From the NCBI GenBank assembly GCA_012959785.1, contig DUCM01000010.1, positions 124,386-188,385 on the forward strand: a DNA stretch of 64,000 nucleotides, read 5' to 3'. Positions 51,312 through 59,980 of this stretch are shown here, in pieces. A model generated the notes under the pieces. The model saw only the letters and a list, made by a program, of their open reading frames with translations, did not search any database and had not been told where the DNA came from. Position numbers and translations under genes: made by a program. Every line of letters begins with the position of its first letter. The stretch's first letter is position 1. Source of the stretch: Planctomycetota bacterium (GTDB taxonomy: Bacteria > Planctomycetota > UBA1135 > GCA-002686595).

Positions 51312-52568
51312 ATGGCGCCCAAGAAGAAGTACAAGCCCACCACTCGCCTCGTCCACGGTCCCGAGCACTCGGCCAAGTGGGATTTTTCTCACCATGTCAC
51401 GCCGCCGCTGTCTTCGTCCACCACCTACCGTCTCGACAGCGCGCGCCGCGGCGCCCGCGGTTTTACCGAGTTCGGCGGGCCGGTGAGCGACTTCGGCGAG
51501 ACTCCGGTCTACATCTACGATCGCCTCGACGAGCCCACGCGCTCGATCCTCGAAGGCGAGCTGGCCGATGTGGAAGGCGGTGAATGTTGCGCCACCTTCG
51601 CTTCGGGCATGGCGGCCATCAGTGGCATCCTGAGCTCGATTCTGGTCCCCGGAGACGCCATGGTGGCTCATCCGACGCTCTACGGCTGCACACACTCCCT
51701 GTTCACCAACTGGTACCCCTCCATGGGAATCGAGGTCGAGCGGACGAATCTCAACGACCTCACCGCCCTCGCCGATGCCGTCACGGAGAAGACCCGCGTT
51801 CTGTACTTCGAGTCGCCGGTCAACCCGACCCTCGAGTTGGTGGACATCGAAGCGGTGGCCGAGTTCTGCAGCGAGATCAACGCCAAGCGTCCCCCCGAGC
51901 GCCGGCTCCTGACCGTCATCGACAACACCTTCGCCACGCCCTTCGGCCAACGGCCCTTGGAACACGGCGCAGACATCGTGGTGCACAGCCTGACCAAGAA
52001 CCTGGGGGGCTTTGGCACCGAGTTGGGTGGCGCGGTGATCTGCCCCAAGGAATTTATCGGCCGCCTACTCCTGTACCGCAAGGACTTCGGAGCCATCCTG
52101 AACGCCAAGGGCGCCTGGGCCATCCTGGTCTACGGGCTGCCCACCCTGGCCCTGCGTATCAAGCGCCAGCAGTACACGGCGGGCAAGGTCGCCCGTTGGC
52201 TCACCGAGCAAGCGGCAGTGGAGAGCGTCACCTACCCGGGGCTCGAGGATTTCCCCCAGTACGACCTGGCCCAGAAACAGCTGCGTGACTTCGATGGCGA
52301 TTTTGCTCCGGGCAACATGATCTATTTTGCCCTCGATTCTGCTCAGGTAGACCCCGAAAAGTTCGTCAACTACATCGCCCGGTACGCCTACTCCCTGACT
52401 CTCGCCGTGAGCCTGGGACACACCAAGACCCTGATCGAAATGCCCGCCAGCATGACCCACTCGGTCTACGGCGAGGAAGCCGGCCGCCATGTGCGCCTCT
52501 CGATCGGCCTCGAAAGCCCGGGCGACATCATGAGCGACATGGCTGACGCGTTGGAGGCGGTAAGCTAG
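51312..52568 (+). CDS. PLP-dependent Cys/Met-metabolism enzyme (cystathionine gamma-synthase/methionine gamma-lyase class)
   Basis: This 418-residue protein starts at ATG 51312. It shows the family path: TRLVHGPEHSAKWDFSHHVTPPLSSSTTYRLDS, YIYDRLDEPTRSILEGELADVEGGE, ATFASGMAAISGI, LYGCTHSLF, FESPVNPTLELVDIEAVAEFC, VIDNTFATPFGQRPLEHGADIVVHSLTKNLGGFG with the PLP Lys, and SLGHTKTLIEMPASMTHSVY near the end. It carries out gamma-elimination or replacement on cysteine/methionine-type substrates; the precise reaction cannot be fixed by eye. It is divergent from the response regulator. Confidence 0.9.
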   Translation: MAPKKKYKPTTRLVHGPEHSAKWDFSHHVTPPLSSSTTYRLDSARRGARGFTEFGGPVSDFGETPVYIYDRLDEPTRSILEGELADVEGGECCATFASGMAAISGILSSILVPGDAMVAHPTLYGCTHSLFTNWYPSMGIEVERTNLNDLTALADAVTEKTRVLYFESPVNPTLELVDIEAVAEFCSEINAKRPPERRLLTVIDNTFATPFGQRPLEHGADIVVHSLTKNLGGFGTELGGAVICPKEFIGRLLLYRKDFGAILNAKGAWAILVYGLPTLALRIKRQQYTAGKVARWLTEQAAVESVTYPGLEDFPQYDLAQKQLRDFDGDFAPGNMIYFALDSAQVDPEKFVNYIARYAYSLTLAVSLGHTKTLIEMPASMTHSVYGEEAGRHVRLSIGLESPGDIMSDMADALEAVS

Positions 52569-52717
52569 AGGTCTCCCCTGAAAACAAGCGCTTTGCGAGG
52601 TGAGCTTCATCCTGCCTGGATCAAGGCGCGACGAGATCGCAGCAGTTAAACGCTATATGGGCTTGGGCGCAACGCACAGCCAGACAGGATGATGCCCGCG
52701 TCAAGAATTGGGCGTTT

Positions 52718-52737
52718 GCATGAAAATTCCAGGTTAG
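52718..52737 (+). repeat. 20-nt intergenic element, degenerate copy 2
   Basis: GCATGAAAATTCCAGGTTAG keeps the GCATGAA head, the TCC core and the TAG end. It overlaps the stop codon of the MATE gene. Confidence 0.4.
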
Positions 52738-54086
52738 AGCGGCGTGTGGTCAGCGAAGTGGTGGCTGCCGGGACCGCGGCGTAGGAGCCAGATGAGGAGC
52801 GCGGCGGACACGACCGCCAGGCCCAGGCCGAGTCCCCACCAAACCCCTTCGACACCCATGCCGCGGCGGAAAGCCAGCCACCAGGCCACGGGCAGTCCCA
52901 GGCCGTAGAAGCTCACGAAATGCAGAATCGGCAGGATGGCTGTGCGACCCATGCCGCGCAGGACGCCGGCGGCCACGACTTGCAATCCGTCGAAGAGCTG
53001 GAAGGCCGCGGCGATGGGCAGCAGGGTCGCCGTCAGGGCCAGCACGCGGGGGTTGGCGTTGTAGAGCACGGGGAGCCGTTCACGGAGGAAAAAGAGCACG
53101 CCCGCGAAGAAGATCATGACTACCACGCCCATGGCCATGGCCACTTGAGCTGAGGTCTGGGCCCGTGCCCGGCGGCCCTCGCCAATCAAGTGGCCCACCC
53201 GCGCTGACACGGCGATGGAAATGCCCAGGGGTACCATGAACGAGATCGAAGCCAAGTTGAGAACGATGGCGTGACTTGCGATGGCTTCGGTGCCGAAGGG
53301 CGTAGCCATCAGGGTGGCGATCTGAAAAGCCCAGACTTCGATGCCGAGGTGCATGCCGATGGGCAGGCCCTGCTTCAAGATCGGGCCCAGTCCGCCCAGG
53401 GCCTCGCGGCAGAAGCCCGTCCAACCGCCGCGGTCCAAACGGTACACCCAGACGATGGTGGCCAGGGTCAAGAGGCTGCCCCACTGGGTCAGGGAGGTCG
53501 CGAGACCGGCGCCGCGCACGCCCAGGGCGGGAAACCCGAGGTGCCCGAACACGAGGGCCCAATTGGCCACGATGTTCACCAGGTTCGCGCCCAGGATGCA
53601 CCACATGGCGGGCTGCATCATGCCGCGCCCCTGGAGCCAACCGCGCAATACGACGAAGAGCAGGAAGGCCGGCACGCCCGCCACCCGCGCCATGCCGTAG
53701 GCCCCTCCCTGGAGGACGAGGTCGGCTTCGGCGCCGGTTAGGGACAGAAAGCCCCCGGTCCACATCCAACAGATCGAGAGGGGCAGGCTCAAGAGCAGGG
53801 CGAGCAGCGCCCCGCGCTGCAAGGCCAATCCCAGGGCGTGGGTGTCGCGGCGGCCATGGGCCTGGCTGAAGAAAGGATCCAGCCCGAGCAAAAGACCCTG
53901 GACCACGATGAAGGTGCCCATGATCCAGACCCGCGCCAAGGCTGCACTCGAGAGGGCCTCGGTGCTGAAGTGGCCGAGCATCAGCATGTCCACCACTCCG
54001 AGCATCATCATGCCCAGCTGCGTCGTCACCACAGGTGTGGCCAGGCGCCGGATGGTGCGTAGTTCTTGTGTGGCTTCGCTGGGCAT
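52734..54086 (-). CDS. MATE-family multidrug/sodium efflux pump
   Basis: This 450-residue protein starts at ATG 54086. It has 12 transmembrane helices in the MATE layout: TIRRLATPVVTTQLGMMMLGVVDMLMLGHFS at the N-terminus, LLLGLDPFFSQAHGRRD, AMWCILGANLVNIVANWALVFG, and the second half AIASHAIVLNLASISFMVPLGISIAVSARVGHLIGEG, the well-known family signature. It extrudes cationic compounds in exchange for Na+ or H+. A strong terminator lies 73 bases upstream of its start on the same strand, so it has its own promoter. Confidence 0.93.
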   Translation of the reverse strand: MPSEATQELRTIRRLATPVVTTQLGMMMLGVVDMLMLGHFSTEALSSAALARVWIMGTFIVVQGLLLGLDPFFSQAHGRRDTHALGLALQRGALLALLLSLPLSICWMWTGGFLSLTGAEADLVLQGGAYGMARVAGVPAFLLFVVLRGWLQGRGMMQPAMWCILGANLVNIVANWALVFGHLGFPALGVRGAGLATSLTQWGSLLTLATIVWVYRLDRGGWTGFCREALGGLGPILKQGLPIGMHLGIEVWAFQIATLMATPFGTEAIASHAIVLNLASISFMVPLGISIAVSARVGHLIGEGRRARAQTSAQVAMAMGVVVMIFFAGVLFFLRERLPVLYNANPRVLALTATLLPIAAAFQLFDGLQVVAAGVLRGMGRTAILPILHFVSFYGLGLPVAWWLAFRRGMGVEGVWWGLGLGLAVVSAALLIWLLRRGPGSHHFADHTPL

Positions 54087-54158
54087 GGCAGGGCAGGGTC
54101 GCCCCTGGGTAGCGGAGGATCAAGACCCTGAGAGCCGCTGCAACCCGCGGGCAGCTCC

Positions 54159-54202
54159 AAAAAAAACCGCGGCAGGCTCCTGTGGCGAGGGGCCTGCCGC
54201 GG
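54159..54202 (-). terminator. Strong rho-independent terminator downstream of the 34-codon gene
   Basis: On the minus strand CCGCGGCAGGC pairs over 11 bases with GCCTGCCGCGG across a 14-base loop, followed by eight T (54159-54166 as A on the plus strand). Confidence 0.85.
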
Positions 54203-54235
54203 GGGGGGCAGTACTTGGTTCGCTTGGCTGGCGAT

Positions 54236-54340
54236 TCATAGAACCATCCAAGTCTCGATCACGAGGGCGATCTGAAGAACCGCTACACCGACTAGCAGTT
54301 CGATGGATCGACAAAGGCAATGCGCCACGACGCGTGTCAT
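54236..54340 (-). CDS. 34-residue hydrophobic small protein, own Shine-Dalgarno and terminator
   Basis: ATG at 54340 is preceded by AAGGAGG nine bases upstream, the best ribosome-binding site in the window. The 34 residues begin MTRVVAHCLCRSIELLVGV and continue as AVLQIALVIETWMVL, a single membrane helix with a basic Arg/His N-terminus and an acidic residue near the C-terminal end. The terminator at 54159-54202 lies 34 bases after its stop. I do not recognise a family. A bacteriocin-like, type I toxin-like or membrane-regulator role is possible but unproven. Confidence 0.6.
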   Translation of the reverse strand: MTRVVAHCLCRSIELLVGVAVLQIALVIETWMVL

Positions 54341-54561
54341 CTGAAACCTCCTTGAGGTGAGAAGAGCCGTTGGGGACTGCTTGCACCACCGCTTCCGAGG
54401 TCAGGCCCAAGAGTCGGGGCGAACTTGCTGCGCATAAGGATCTGGAAGACATCCTGAGCCTCTTTTCTGGACCCCTCTGGGTGCTCTGGGTGCCCCTGAC
54501 GGTGTACTGAGGGTGGAAAACCGCGCTCATCCCCCGAAACTGGGAATGACCGCACCTGGCC

Positions 54562-54579
54562 GCACGAACCCCGGGCTAG
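54562..54579 (+). repeat. 20-nt intergenic element, copy 3 (two bases short)
   Basis: GCACGAACCCCGGGCTAG keeps both ends of the element with a two-base deletion in the middle. Confidence 0.5.
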
Positions 54580-54922
54580 AAGTCGAGCCTTGTGCGCATT
54601 GAATTGCAGCGCTGTTGCGTCATCTATGCGCCTTGTGCGCGGATCAGCGTGCGGTTTGGTCCACGATTCCTTCGGCCGCTGCAGCCCTGTTACTACGCAA
54701 CTTGTTTCAAGCTGGTCGAGGGCATGACTTGCACCGGAACGAAATCGTGGTCAGAAAGCGCTACAAAAAAACTTCAAGACGACCGAAGGAAAGCTATAAC
54801 ACTTTTTCTCCCCAACTCGTGCCACGACATCCGAGTGCACAGTGGACAGTTTTCGCTGCGCCGGGGAGCATCAAGATCACAGCCTTGTCAGGGCCTTCCC
54901 CGACAAGGCTGTGTCTTTTTCT
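54580..54922 (+). ncRNA. Candidate small RNA or short transcript between element copy 3 and a terminator
   Basis: About 340 bases run from the copy-3 element to a perfect terminator. Reading frames here have atypical composition for this genome, with runs such as AAAAAAAC and AACTTG. I see no protein with a Shine-Dalgarno site. The combination of a recurrent upstream element and a terminator is what a stand-alone noncoding transcript would look like. No known RNA family was recognised. Confidence 0.3.
54878..54922 (+). terminator. Rho-independent terminator
   Basis: CACAGCCTTGTC (54878-54889) pairs perfectly with GACAAGGCTGTG (54902-54913), followed by TCTTTTTCT. Confidence 0.9.
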
Positions 54923-55045
54923 GGAGGTTGGTGCCTTTTTTTGAGGTCAGGCCCAGGGGCCGATCCCGGGGACTCGGTCTCCCAGGTGGCCTGCCCTCGG
55001 TGTCAGGGTAGTTGCCGATGCCTGGAAACCCAAGATGAGGCTGGG

Positions 55046-56377
55046 CTACCTTTCCACGCTGAACTCGAGCTTCCCGCCGCGGATGCGGGCGCGGATCAGG
55101 TCCTGATCCTCGACTTCTCCCGAAAGTACGAGTTGCGCCAGGGACGGTTCGACCTCGCGCTGGATTACATGGCGCAGTTCGCGGGCGCCGAGAGCCGGGG
55201 TGAATCCGCGCTCGACCACCCAGCGAGCCACGGCCGCGGTGAACGAGACTCGCAGACCCCGGCGTCGGGCTCGAATTGCCAGGCCGGTCAGTTGGTCGGC
55301 AGCGATGGAACGCGCGGAACTCTTGTCCAGGTCGCTAAAGTGCACGATGCTGTCAAGGCGGCCGAGAAACTCGGGGCTGAATTGGCGTTCCAGGGCCTCG
55401 ATAGTGAGTTCTTCCAGCGTTTCGCAGCCGAGTTGTCCACCACGGTGAAAGCCCAGATTGCGCGATGCGTTGCGGATGTCCATCGAGCCCGCGTTCGAGG
55501 TCAGGATGATGAAGTGCTCCTCAAAGCTGACCTGGTTGCCGCGGCCATCGGTCAGTGCGCCGTCTTCCAGGACCTGCAAGAGGAGGTTGTGCATGCGCGG
55601 GTGGGCCTTTTCGATCTCGTCAAAGAGCACCACGGCGCCCGGCCGTTCGGCCAGTCTGCGGGTCAGTTGCCCGCCCTCGTCATGGCCCACATAGCCCGGC
55701 GGCGAACCGATTAGCTTGCTGTAGTCGTGGGCCAGGGCGTACTCGCTGCAATCGATGCGAATCAGGTTGTCGCTGGTTGAACTCGCGCTGCAATCTCCAG
55801 CTAGTTCCTTGGCCAGGCGCCGCGCCAGTTCGGTCTTGCCTGTGCCCGTGCCGCCGACGAACAGGAAGCACCCGAGAGGTCTCTCCGGCGGGGCGAGTCC
55901 CGCGGCGGCCTTTTCGACGGCGCTGCAGAGATTCCCGATGGCGTCGGCCTGGCCATGAATACGCCGGCCCAGGCGGCTCCTGAGGGTGCGCGCCACTTTC
56001 ACGAGATCGGATTTGGTCTGTTTCGACTTGGGGCTCTTGCGCTCCTCCTCCGCCAGAGCCTGGCCCAGGTCGAGGGTCAGGGGGTCGCGCAGTTCGACCT
56101 TGTGGATGTCGAGGGCGGGGTTGGCCTCGATGCACATGGTGTACAGGAGGTCTTCTGCGAGCAGTGGGTCCTCGGGAAACAACTGCTCGATGTCGCGGGT
56201 GACCTCGAGGTCGAATTGCGGCATACAAGTCTGGATCACAAAGCGCCGGTAGCCGCGCCGATCCAGGCTCTGAGGGGCGCCGTATTCCACGCTTTGCGGA
56301 TCGACCAGGCGGATCTCCACAAAGGAGTCCGCGGGCTCGAAGTAGCGGTGGACGCTGGGGCTTTGGTTCTGGGTCAC
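55046..56377 (-). CDS. Single-ring Clp/HSP100-like AAA+ ATPase
   Basis: This 443-residue protein is taken from GTG 56377; the open frame extends further up but through Pro-rich sequence without a start signal. Residues ~1-135 are an unassigned domain (FVEIRLVDPQSVEYG, CMPQFDLEVTRDIEQLFPEDPLLAEDLLY). The AAA+ core resembles the second ring of ClpB: Walker A FVGGTGTGKTELARRLAKEL, pore-type SPPGYVGHDEGGQLT, Walker B AVVLFDEIEKAH, sensor LTSNAG, Arg finger EFLGRLD, then the Clp D2-small domain (GFTPALGARELRHVIQREVEPSLA). The first AAA ring and Clp N-domain are absent. Probably an unfoldase. Confidence 0.82.
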   Translation of the reverse strand: MTQNQSPSVHRYFEPADSFVEIRLVDPQSVEYGAPQSLDRRGYRRFVIQTCMPQFDLEVTRDIEQLFPEDPLLAEDLLYTMCIEANPALDIHKVELRDPLTLDLGQALAEEERKSPKSKQTKSDLVKVARTLRSRLGRRIHGQADAIGNLCSAVEKAAAGLAPPERPLGCFLFVGGTGTGKTELARRLAKELAGDCSASSTSDNLIRIDCSEYALAHDYSKLIGSPPGYVGHDEGGQLTRRLAERPGAVVLFDEIEKAHPRMHNLLLQVLEDGALTDGRGNQVSFEEHFIILTSNAGSMDIRNASRNLGFHRGGQLGCETLEELTIEALERQFSPEFLGRLDSIVHFSDLDKSSARSIAADQLTGLAIRARRRGLRVSFTAAVARWVVERGFTPALGARELRHVIQREVEPSLAQLVLSGEVEDQDLIRARIRGGKLEFSVER

Positions 56378-56768
56378 GGGGGGAAAGCGAGGGCGCGAGA
56401 TACAGGAATAGAGGGGTGGCGGGTGGGGTGGGGCCCCGGGGGGATAGCCCGCCAAAGCAGTCCTTTCGGACTTACCTTCAGGACTGGTCATTTCGGAACA
56501 TGGAAAGGCCATACTTGACCCGCACCGGAGACCTTTTGGAGAAAGGCCGCTCCAGCCTGAAAAAAACGCTTCAGCCCGGACAGAAATGACCGCAGAGGCC
56601 CTCTCCGGCGTCAACCGGCATACTCCTGGGCGCCAATATGCAAGGAGTTGAGGCCTGCATGAGTTATCCGGGCTAGATGTCCGGCCTTCATGGGGCAGGG
56701 CTCAGTCCCGTCTTGTAGGCCCGCCTTCTTGTAGACCCATAATAGACCCGACCTGAATCCACTCACCC
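56378..56768. promoter_or_regulatory. Gap upstream of the kinase gene
   Basis: This 391-base gap has no gene. It includes a full copy of the 20-nt element (56657-56676) about 90 bases before the kinase ATG. A CTTGTAG-GCCCGCC-TTCTTGTAGACCC stretch (around 56712-56740) repeats CTTGTAG twice. The region near 56560-56600 contains TTCAGCCCGGAC, which may be a faint inverted counterpart of the element. Confidence 0.35.
56657..56676 (+). repeat. 20-nt intergenic element, copy 4
   Basis: GCATGAGTTATCCGGGCTAG, pointing toward the kinase gene at 56769. Confidence 0.65.
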
Positions 56769-57833
56769 ATGACCCAGCCCACCGATCTCCAACTCCTCGT
56801 ACGCCTGGTGCATTGCGGCCACATCGAGGAGCAGCCAGCCAAGCAGATGGCCCAGCGCCTGCAGGCCGGCGAGGAACTCGATGAACTTCTGATCGAGTCG
56901 GGACACGAGTCTGAGTGGGTGGAGCGCATGCGTCGCACGGGAGCCTTCGAGACTCCGGAGATCCCCGGCTACGAGATTCTTGGACGCCTGGGCACCGGCG
57001 GTACCGCTGATGTCTTCCGGGCCCGCGACAAGCGCTCCCAACAGCAGCTCGCCCTCAAGGTCCTCAATCGCAAGAGCACCCTGCACGCTCCGACGCGCAA
57101 GTCCTTCATCAAGGAAGCTCAACTGCTTGAGGGTCTCAAGCACTCGGGCCTGGTGGGCGGAAAGGGAGTGGCGAAGAGCGGCGAGACATTCTTCTCGCGC
57201 ATGGAGTTGATCGAGGGCAAGACCCTGCTCGAGATTCTGGACGATGGAGCTGCACTCGAGGAAGCGGCCGCCCTGCGGGTGGTGCTCGATGTCTCCGAGG
57301 TGCTGCGTTACCTCCATGAGGAGGGCGTCATCCACCGCGATGTCAAGCCGGGCAACATCATGCTCTCCCATGAGGGCCGCATCAAACTGATCGACCTGGG
57401 CTTCGCAGCTCGGGAGCACTCCGCCGCCGCATCCGAGGACTCCGCCGTGGGTACCGTGGCCTACCTCTCGCCCGAACAGGCGCGCGGTGGGGCGGAAGCG
57501 GATCTGCGCAGCGACATCTACAGCTTGGGTGTGACCCTCTTCCAACTCGTGGTGGGGCGCTTGCCCTTCGAGAGTTCCGACGACCGCGAGGTGCTGCGCA
57601 TGCAGATCATGGACTCGCTCTCATCTCCCGAACTCAAGGGGCGCAACTTCACACCGCATCTGAACTATTTCCTGTCGAAGATGATGGCCAAGGACAAGCA
57701 GGAGCGCTATCAGTCCTGGCCCGAGCTGGTGGAGGACATCGGCGGCAAGCTTGAGGGCTTTGCGGGCCTCGATTACGGGCACAGGCGCAAATCGCGCCCG
57801 CGCTCGCGTGGGAAATCGGATGGGAGCCGATGA
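56769..57833 (+). CDS. Ser/Thr protein kinase with N-terminal helical domain
   Basis: This 354-residue protein starts at ATG 56769. An N-terminal helical part (1-~65) precedes the kinase: GRLGTGGTADVFRA loop, Lys in LALKVLNR, VIHRDVKPGNIML, IDLGFAA (DLG in place of DFG, common in planctomycetes) and GTVAYLSPEQARGG. A basic tail (HRRKSRPRSRGKSDGSR) ends it, with no membrane helix. It overlaps the following gene (ATGA), and an element copy lies upstream. Confidence 0.92.
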   Translation: MTQPTDLQLLVRLVHCGHIEEQPAKQMAQRLQAGEELDELLIESGHESEWVERMRRTGAFETPEIPGYEILGRLGTGGTADVFRARDKRSQQQLALKVLNRKSTLHAPTRKSFIKEAQLLEGLKHSGLVGGKGVAKSGETFFSRMELIEGKTLLEILDDGAALEEAAALRVVLDVSEVLRYLHEEGVIHRDVKPGNIMLSHEGRIKLIDLGFAAREHSAAASEDSAVGTVAYLSPEQARGGAEADLRSDIYSLGVTLFQLVVGRLPFESSDDREVLRMQIMDSLSSPELKGRNFTPHLNYFLSKMMAKDKQERYQSWPELVEDIGGKLEGFAGLDYGHRRKSRPRSRGKSDGSR

Positions 57834-58714
57834 GTTCCAGAGCCCCGGAAGCAGGCAGCGAGGGCGTTCAACCGTTCCAGTTTGAGTGCCAGCGCAGCGG
57901 TCGTTGCTGTTCGGGCGGCGCGGGCTTTGTGTGGATCGAGGAACACGAGATCGCGGCGCTAGCAGGTGAGCTGGACTTGACTCCCGAGGCCTTCACAGCT
58001 CAGCATTTGCGCATGGTGGCGGACCCCCGAGCAAAACGCATGCGGCTCTCCCTGCGCGAGCGCGGCGGGGAAGGCGGCGCCTGCGTCCTGCTCGAGGGGA
58101 CGGCTGAGTGCAAGGTCTATCCCTCGCGGCCAGCGCACTGCCGCGAGTTTCCCTTCTGGCCCGCGATTCTAGAGGGCCGCGCGGCTTTCGAGTCGGCCCG
58201 TGCAACCTGTCCGGGGATCCGTCCCCTGGGTCCTCCCGCAACTCGCGCGGCGGCCTTTGCTGAGTTGGCGGTGCTCTACGGCGAACTGGACCAGGCCCTC
58301 GAGAAGCTGCAACCCTCGTGCGTGCGCAGCGGACTCTGCTGTCGCTTCGAGGATGCCGGCCACGAACTCTTCGCCACCCTGCTCGAGACCGACTACACCG
58401 TTGCCCTACACCCCAAGGCCCCCGCGCCCGAAGCTCCCGGTCGCTGTCCCTACCATGTGGCGGGCGTTTGCACGGCTCGTGAAGGCCGCCCCCTCGGTTG
58501 TCGCACCTACTATTGTGACGAGCGCACAAGCGCGGCGCTCGAAGAGTTGCACGAGCAGTTTCTCGGCCGCGTGCGCGAGATCGAGGCTCGCAATAGCTAT
58601 CCCGGGGGCTACGCGCGCTTTCCGAGCTTGCTCTCCATGCGTGGTGTGGGCGTGATCGATAGGCGTGAGGAGCCCAGCTCCAGAGGGTCTGCCAACAAGG
58701 GCCAGCTGTCGTGA
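57830..58714 (+). CDS. Double YkgJ-type (CxxCC) zinc/iron-chelating domain protein
   Basis: This 294-residue protein starts at ATG 57830 in the kinase stop. Two YkgJ-like modules are visible: the first, FECQRSGRCCSGGAGFVWI with later CVLLEGTAECKVYPSRPAHCREFPFW; the second, SCVRSGLCCRFEDAG with CPYHVAGVCTAREGRPLGCRTYYCDE. Each has the C-x5-CC and C-x-V-Y-x-x-R-P-x-x-C patterns of the family, which binds a metal cluster of unknown function. The double form and its operon with a kinase and a membrane peptidase are noteworthy. Confidence 0.85.
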   Translation: MSSRAPEAGSEGVQPFQFECQRSGRCCSGGAGFVWIEEHEIAALAGELDLTPEAFTAQHLRMVADPRAKRMRLSLRERGGEGGACVLLEGTAECKVYPSRPAHCREFPFWPAILEGRAAFESARATCPGIRPLGPPATRAAAFAELAVLYGELDQALEKLQPSCVRSGLCCRFEDAGHELFATLLETDYTVALHPKAPAPEAPGRCPYHVAGVCTAREGRPLGCRTYYCDERTSAALEELHEQFLGRVREIEARNSYPGGYARFPSLLSMRGVGVIDRREEPSSRGSANKGQLS

Positions 58715-59919
58715 GTGCCCTCGGCCGATGGATGAGCCCACTCGTGGGCCTCATGCTGGTGTTGCTGCTCCTGTGGTCGGTTCTTGGAGGACCGCCAGGG
58801 GGCCAGAGCCCTCGGCAGGAGAGTTCAGGCGAGCCTGACAGTCAGGTTCGCGAGATTCACACACAGGCGCCCAGCGGCGAGGGCGGGGTGTTTCCCGAGA
58901 CTGTCCTCGAAGCTCCCGAGGATGCTGGTGGGCGCTGGACCGAGGTGAACTCACGCGCCATCGAGGCCCTGCAAGCGGGCCGCTTTGAAGAGGCCATCGA
59001 GCTCTTCGAGGAGTGTCACGCTGCCGAACCGGGGGAGGCAATCTTCGCCGGCAACCTGGCCGAGGCCCTGGCGCGTATGGCGCGCGAGATCTACGAGGCC
59101 ACAGCTGAACTCGGGCTACCTATCGAACTTCTGGAGCGCGCACTTCTACTCAGTCCCGGACGGGACGACCTGCGCCAGCTGCTGGCGCGCTGGAAAAAAC
59201 TCGCCGCAGCTGAAGACGGTTTCTGGACCGACGAGACCGCTCACTTTCGCCTCTCCTACGATGGCGCTCGGGTGGACATTCTGAACAACGGCCACACGAT
59301 CTTGACCACTGCCCTCGAGGAGGCCTACGCCGAGTTCGCTCTGTGGCTCAACCACGATCCCGTGCGCGTGGGCAACCACAAGATCCGCGTGGTGCTCTAC
59401 GGGCGCAGCGAGTTCGCCGAACTTACCGGGGTCGGCCACTGGGCCAGCGGCGTCTACGATGGCGTGGTGCGCATCCCCGTGGTGGACTTTCGGCGCGAGC
59501 GAGAGAGCCTGGTGCTCGTCCTGCGCCACGAACTGGTGCACGCCTTCCTGCGCTCCGCCGGAGGGCGGGCGTTGCCCGCCTGGCTCAATGAGGGGCTCGC
59601 TCAGTGGTGCGAGCATGAAACACCAAGGAGTCGTAGCGCGGCCGTGGCGAGGGCCCGCAAGCTCCTCGCGACCCAGCCGCTCTTTCCCCTGGAGAAGCTG
59701 CACGGGACCCTCAGCGCCTGGACCGATCCGGCCGAGATCGCCCGCGGTTACGCCCAGGCCTTGGCCTTCGTGGCCTACATCGACCGCTGGTACGGCGCTG
59801 GCGTGCTGCTGCGCATGATCGAGGGCTGCCGCCTGGGTGTGGCCTCCTCCGAGACCTTCGCCCAGCGCATCGGGGTGAATCTGGACACGGTTCTGCAGGA
59901 CTTCCAGGCTGGCCTCTAG
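58711..59919 (+). CDS. Membrane-anchored TPR/peptidase MA-type protein
   Basis: This 402-residue protein uses GTG 58711, overlapping the previous stop. An N-terminal membrane anchor (PLVGLMLVLLLLWSVLG) precedes a TPR-like helical part (AIEALQAGRFEEAIELFEECH). The metalloprotease-like domain has VLRHELVHAFLRS (HExxH) and PAWLNEGLAQWCEHE, the gluzincin third Glu as in peptidase MA family M1-like domains. It probably faces the extracytoplasmic side. Its TAG stop overlaps a degenerate, minus-facing copy of the intergenic element. Confidence 0.85.
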   Translation: MSALGRWMSPLVGLMLVLLLLWSVLGGPPGGQSPRQESSGEPDSQVREIHTQAPSGEGGVFPETVLEAPEDAGGRWTEVNSRAIEALQAGRFEEAIELFEECHAAEPGEAIFAGNLAEALARMAREIYEATAELGLPIELLERALLLSPGRDDLRQLLARWKKLAAAEDGFWTDETAHFRLSYDGARVDILNNGHTILTTALEEAYAEFALWLNHDPVRVGNHKIRVVLYGRSEFAELTGVGHWASGVYDGVVRIPVVDFRRERESLVLVLRHELVHAFLRSAGGRALPAWLNEGLAQWCEHETPRSRSAAVARARKLLATQPLFPLEKLHGTLSAWTDPAEIARGYAQALAFVAYIDRWYGAGVLLRMIEGCRLGVASSETFAQRIGVNLDTVLQDFQAGL

Positions 59920-59935
59920 GTTGGGCTATTCGTGC
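59916..59935 (-). repeat. 20-nt intergenic element, degenerate copy 5 (minus)
   Basis: The minus strand reads GCACGAATAGCCCAACCTAG. It begins in the stop codon of the peptidase gene and faces copy 6 back-to-back. Confidence 0.4.
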
Positions 59936-59980
59936 CCAAGCACCGCCAGGAACCCTATTTGGAACGATTCATGCACTTAC

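Noticed and set aside
54592-55011. A 139-codon plus-strand frame
   Set aside because: It runs through a perfect terminator hairpin and has no ribosome-binding site. A noncoding transcript is more likely.
51230-55016. A shared 15-mer, TCAGGGTAGTTGCCG, at 51230-51244 and 55002-55016
   Set aside because: A 15-base match in a 64-kb GC-rich window can arise by chance, and the flanks do not align.
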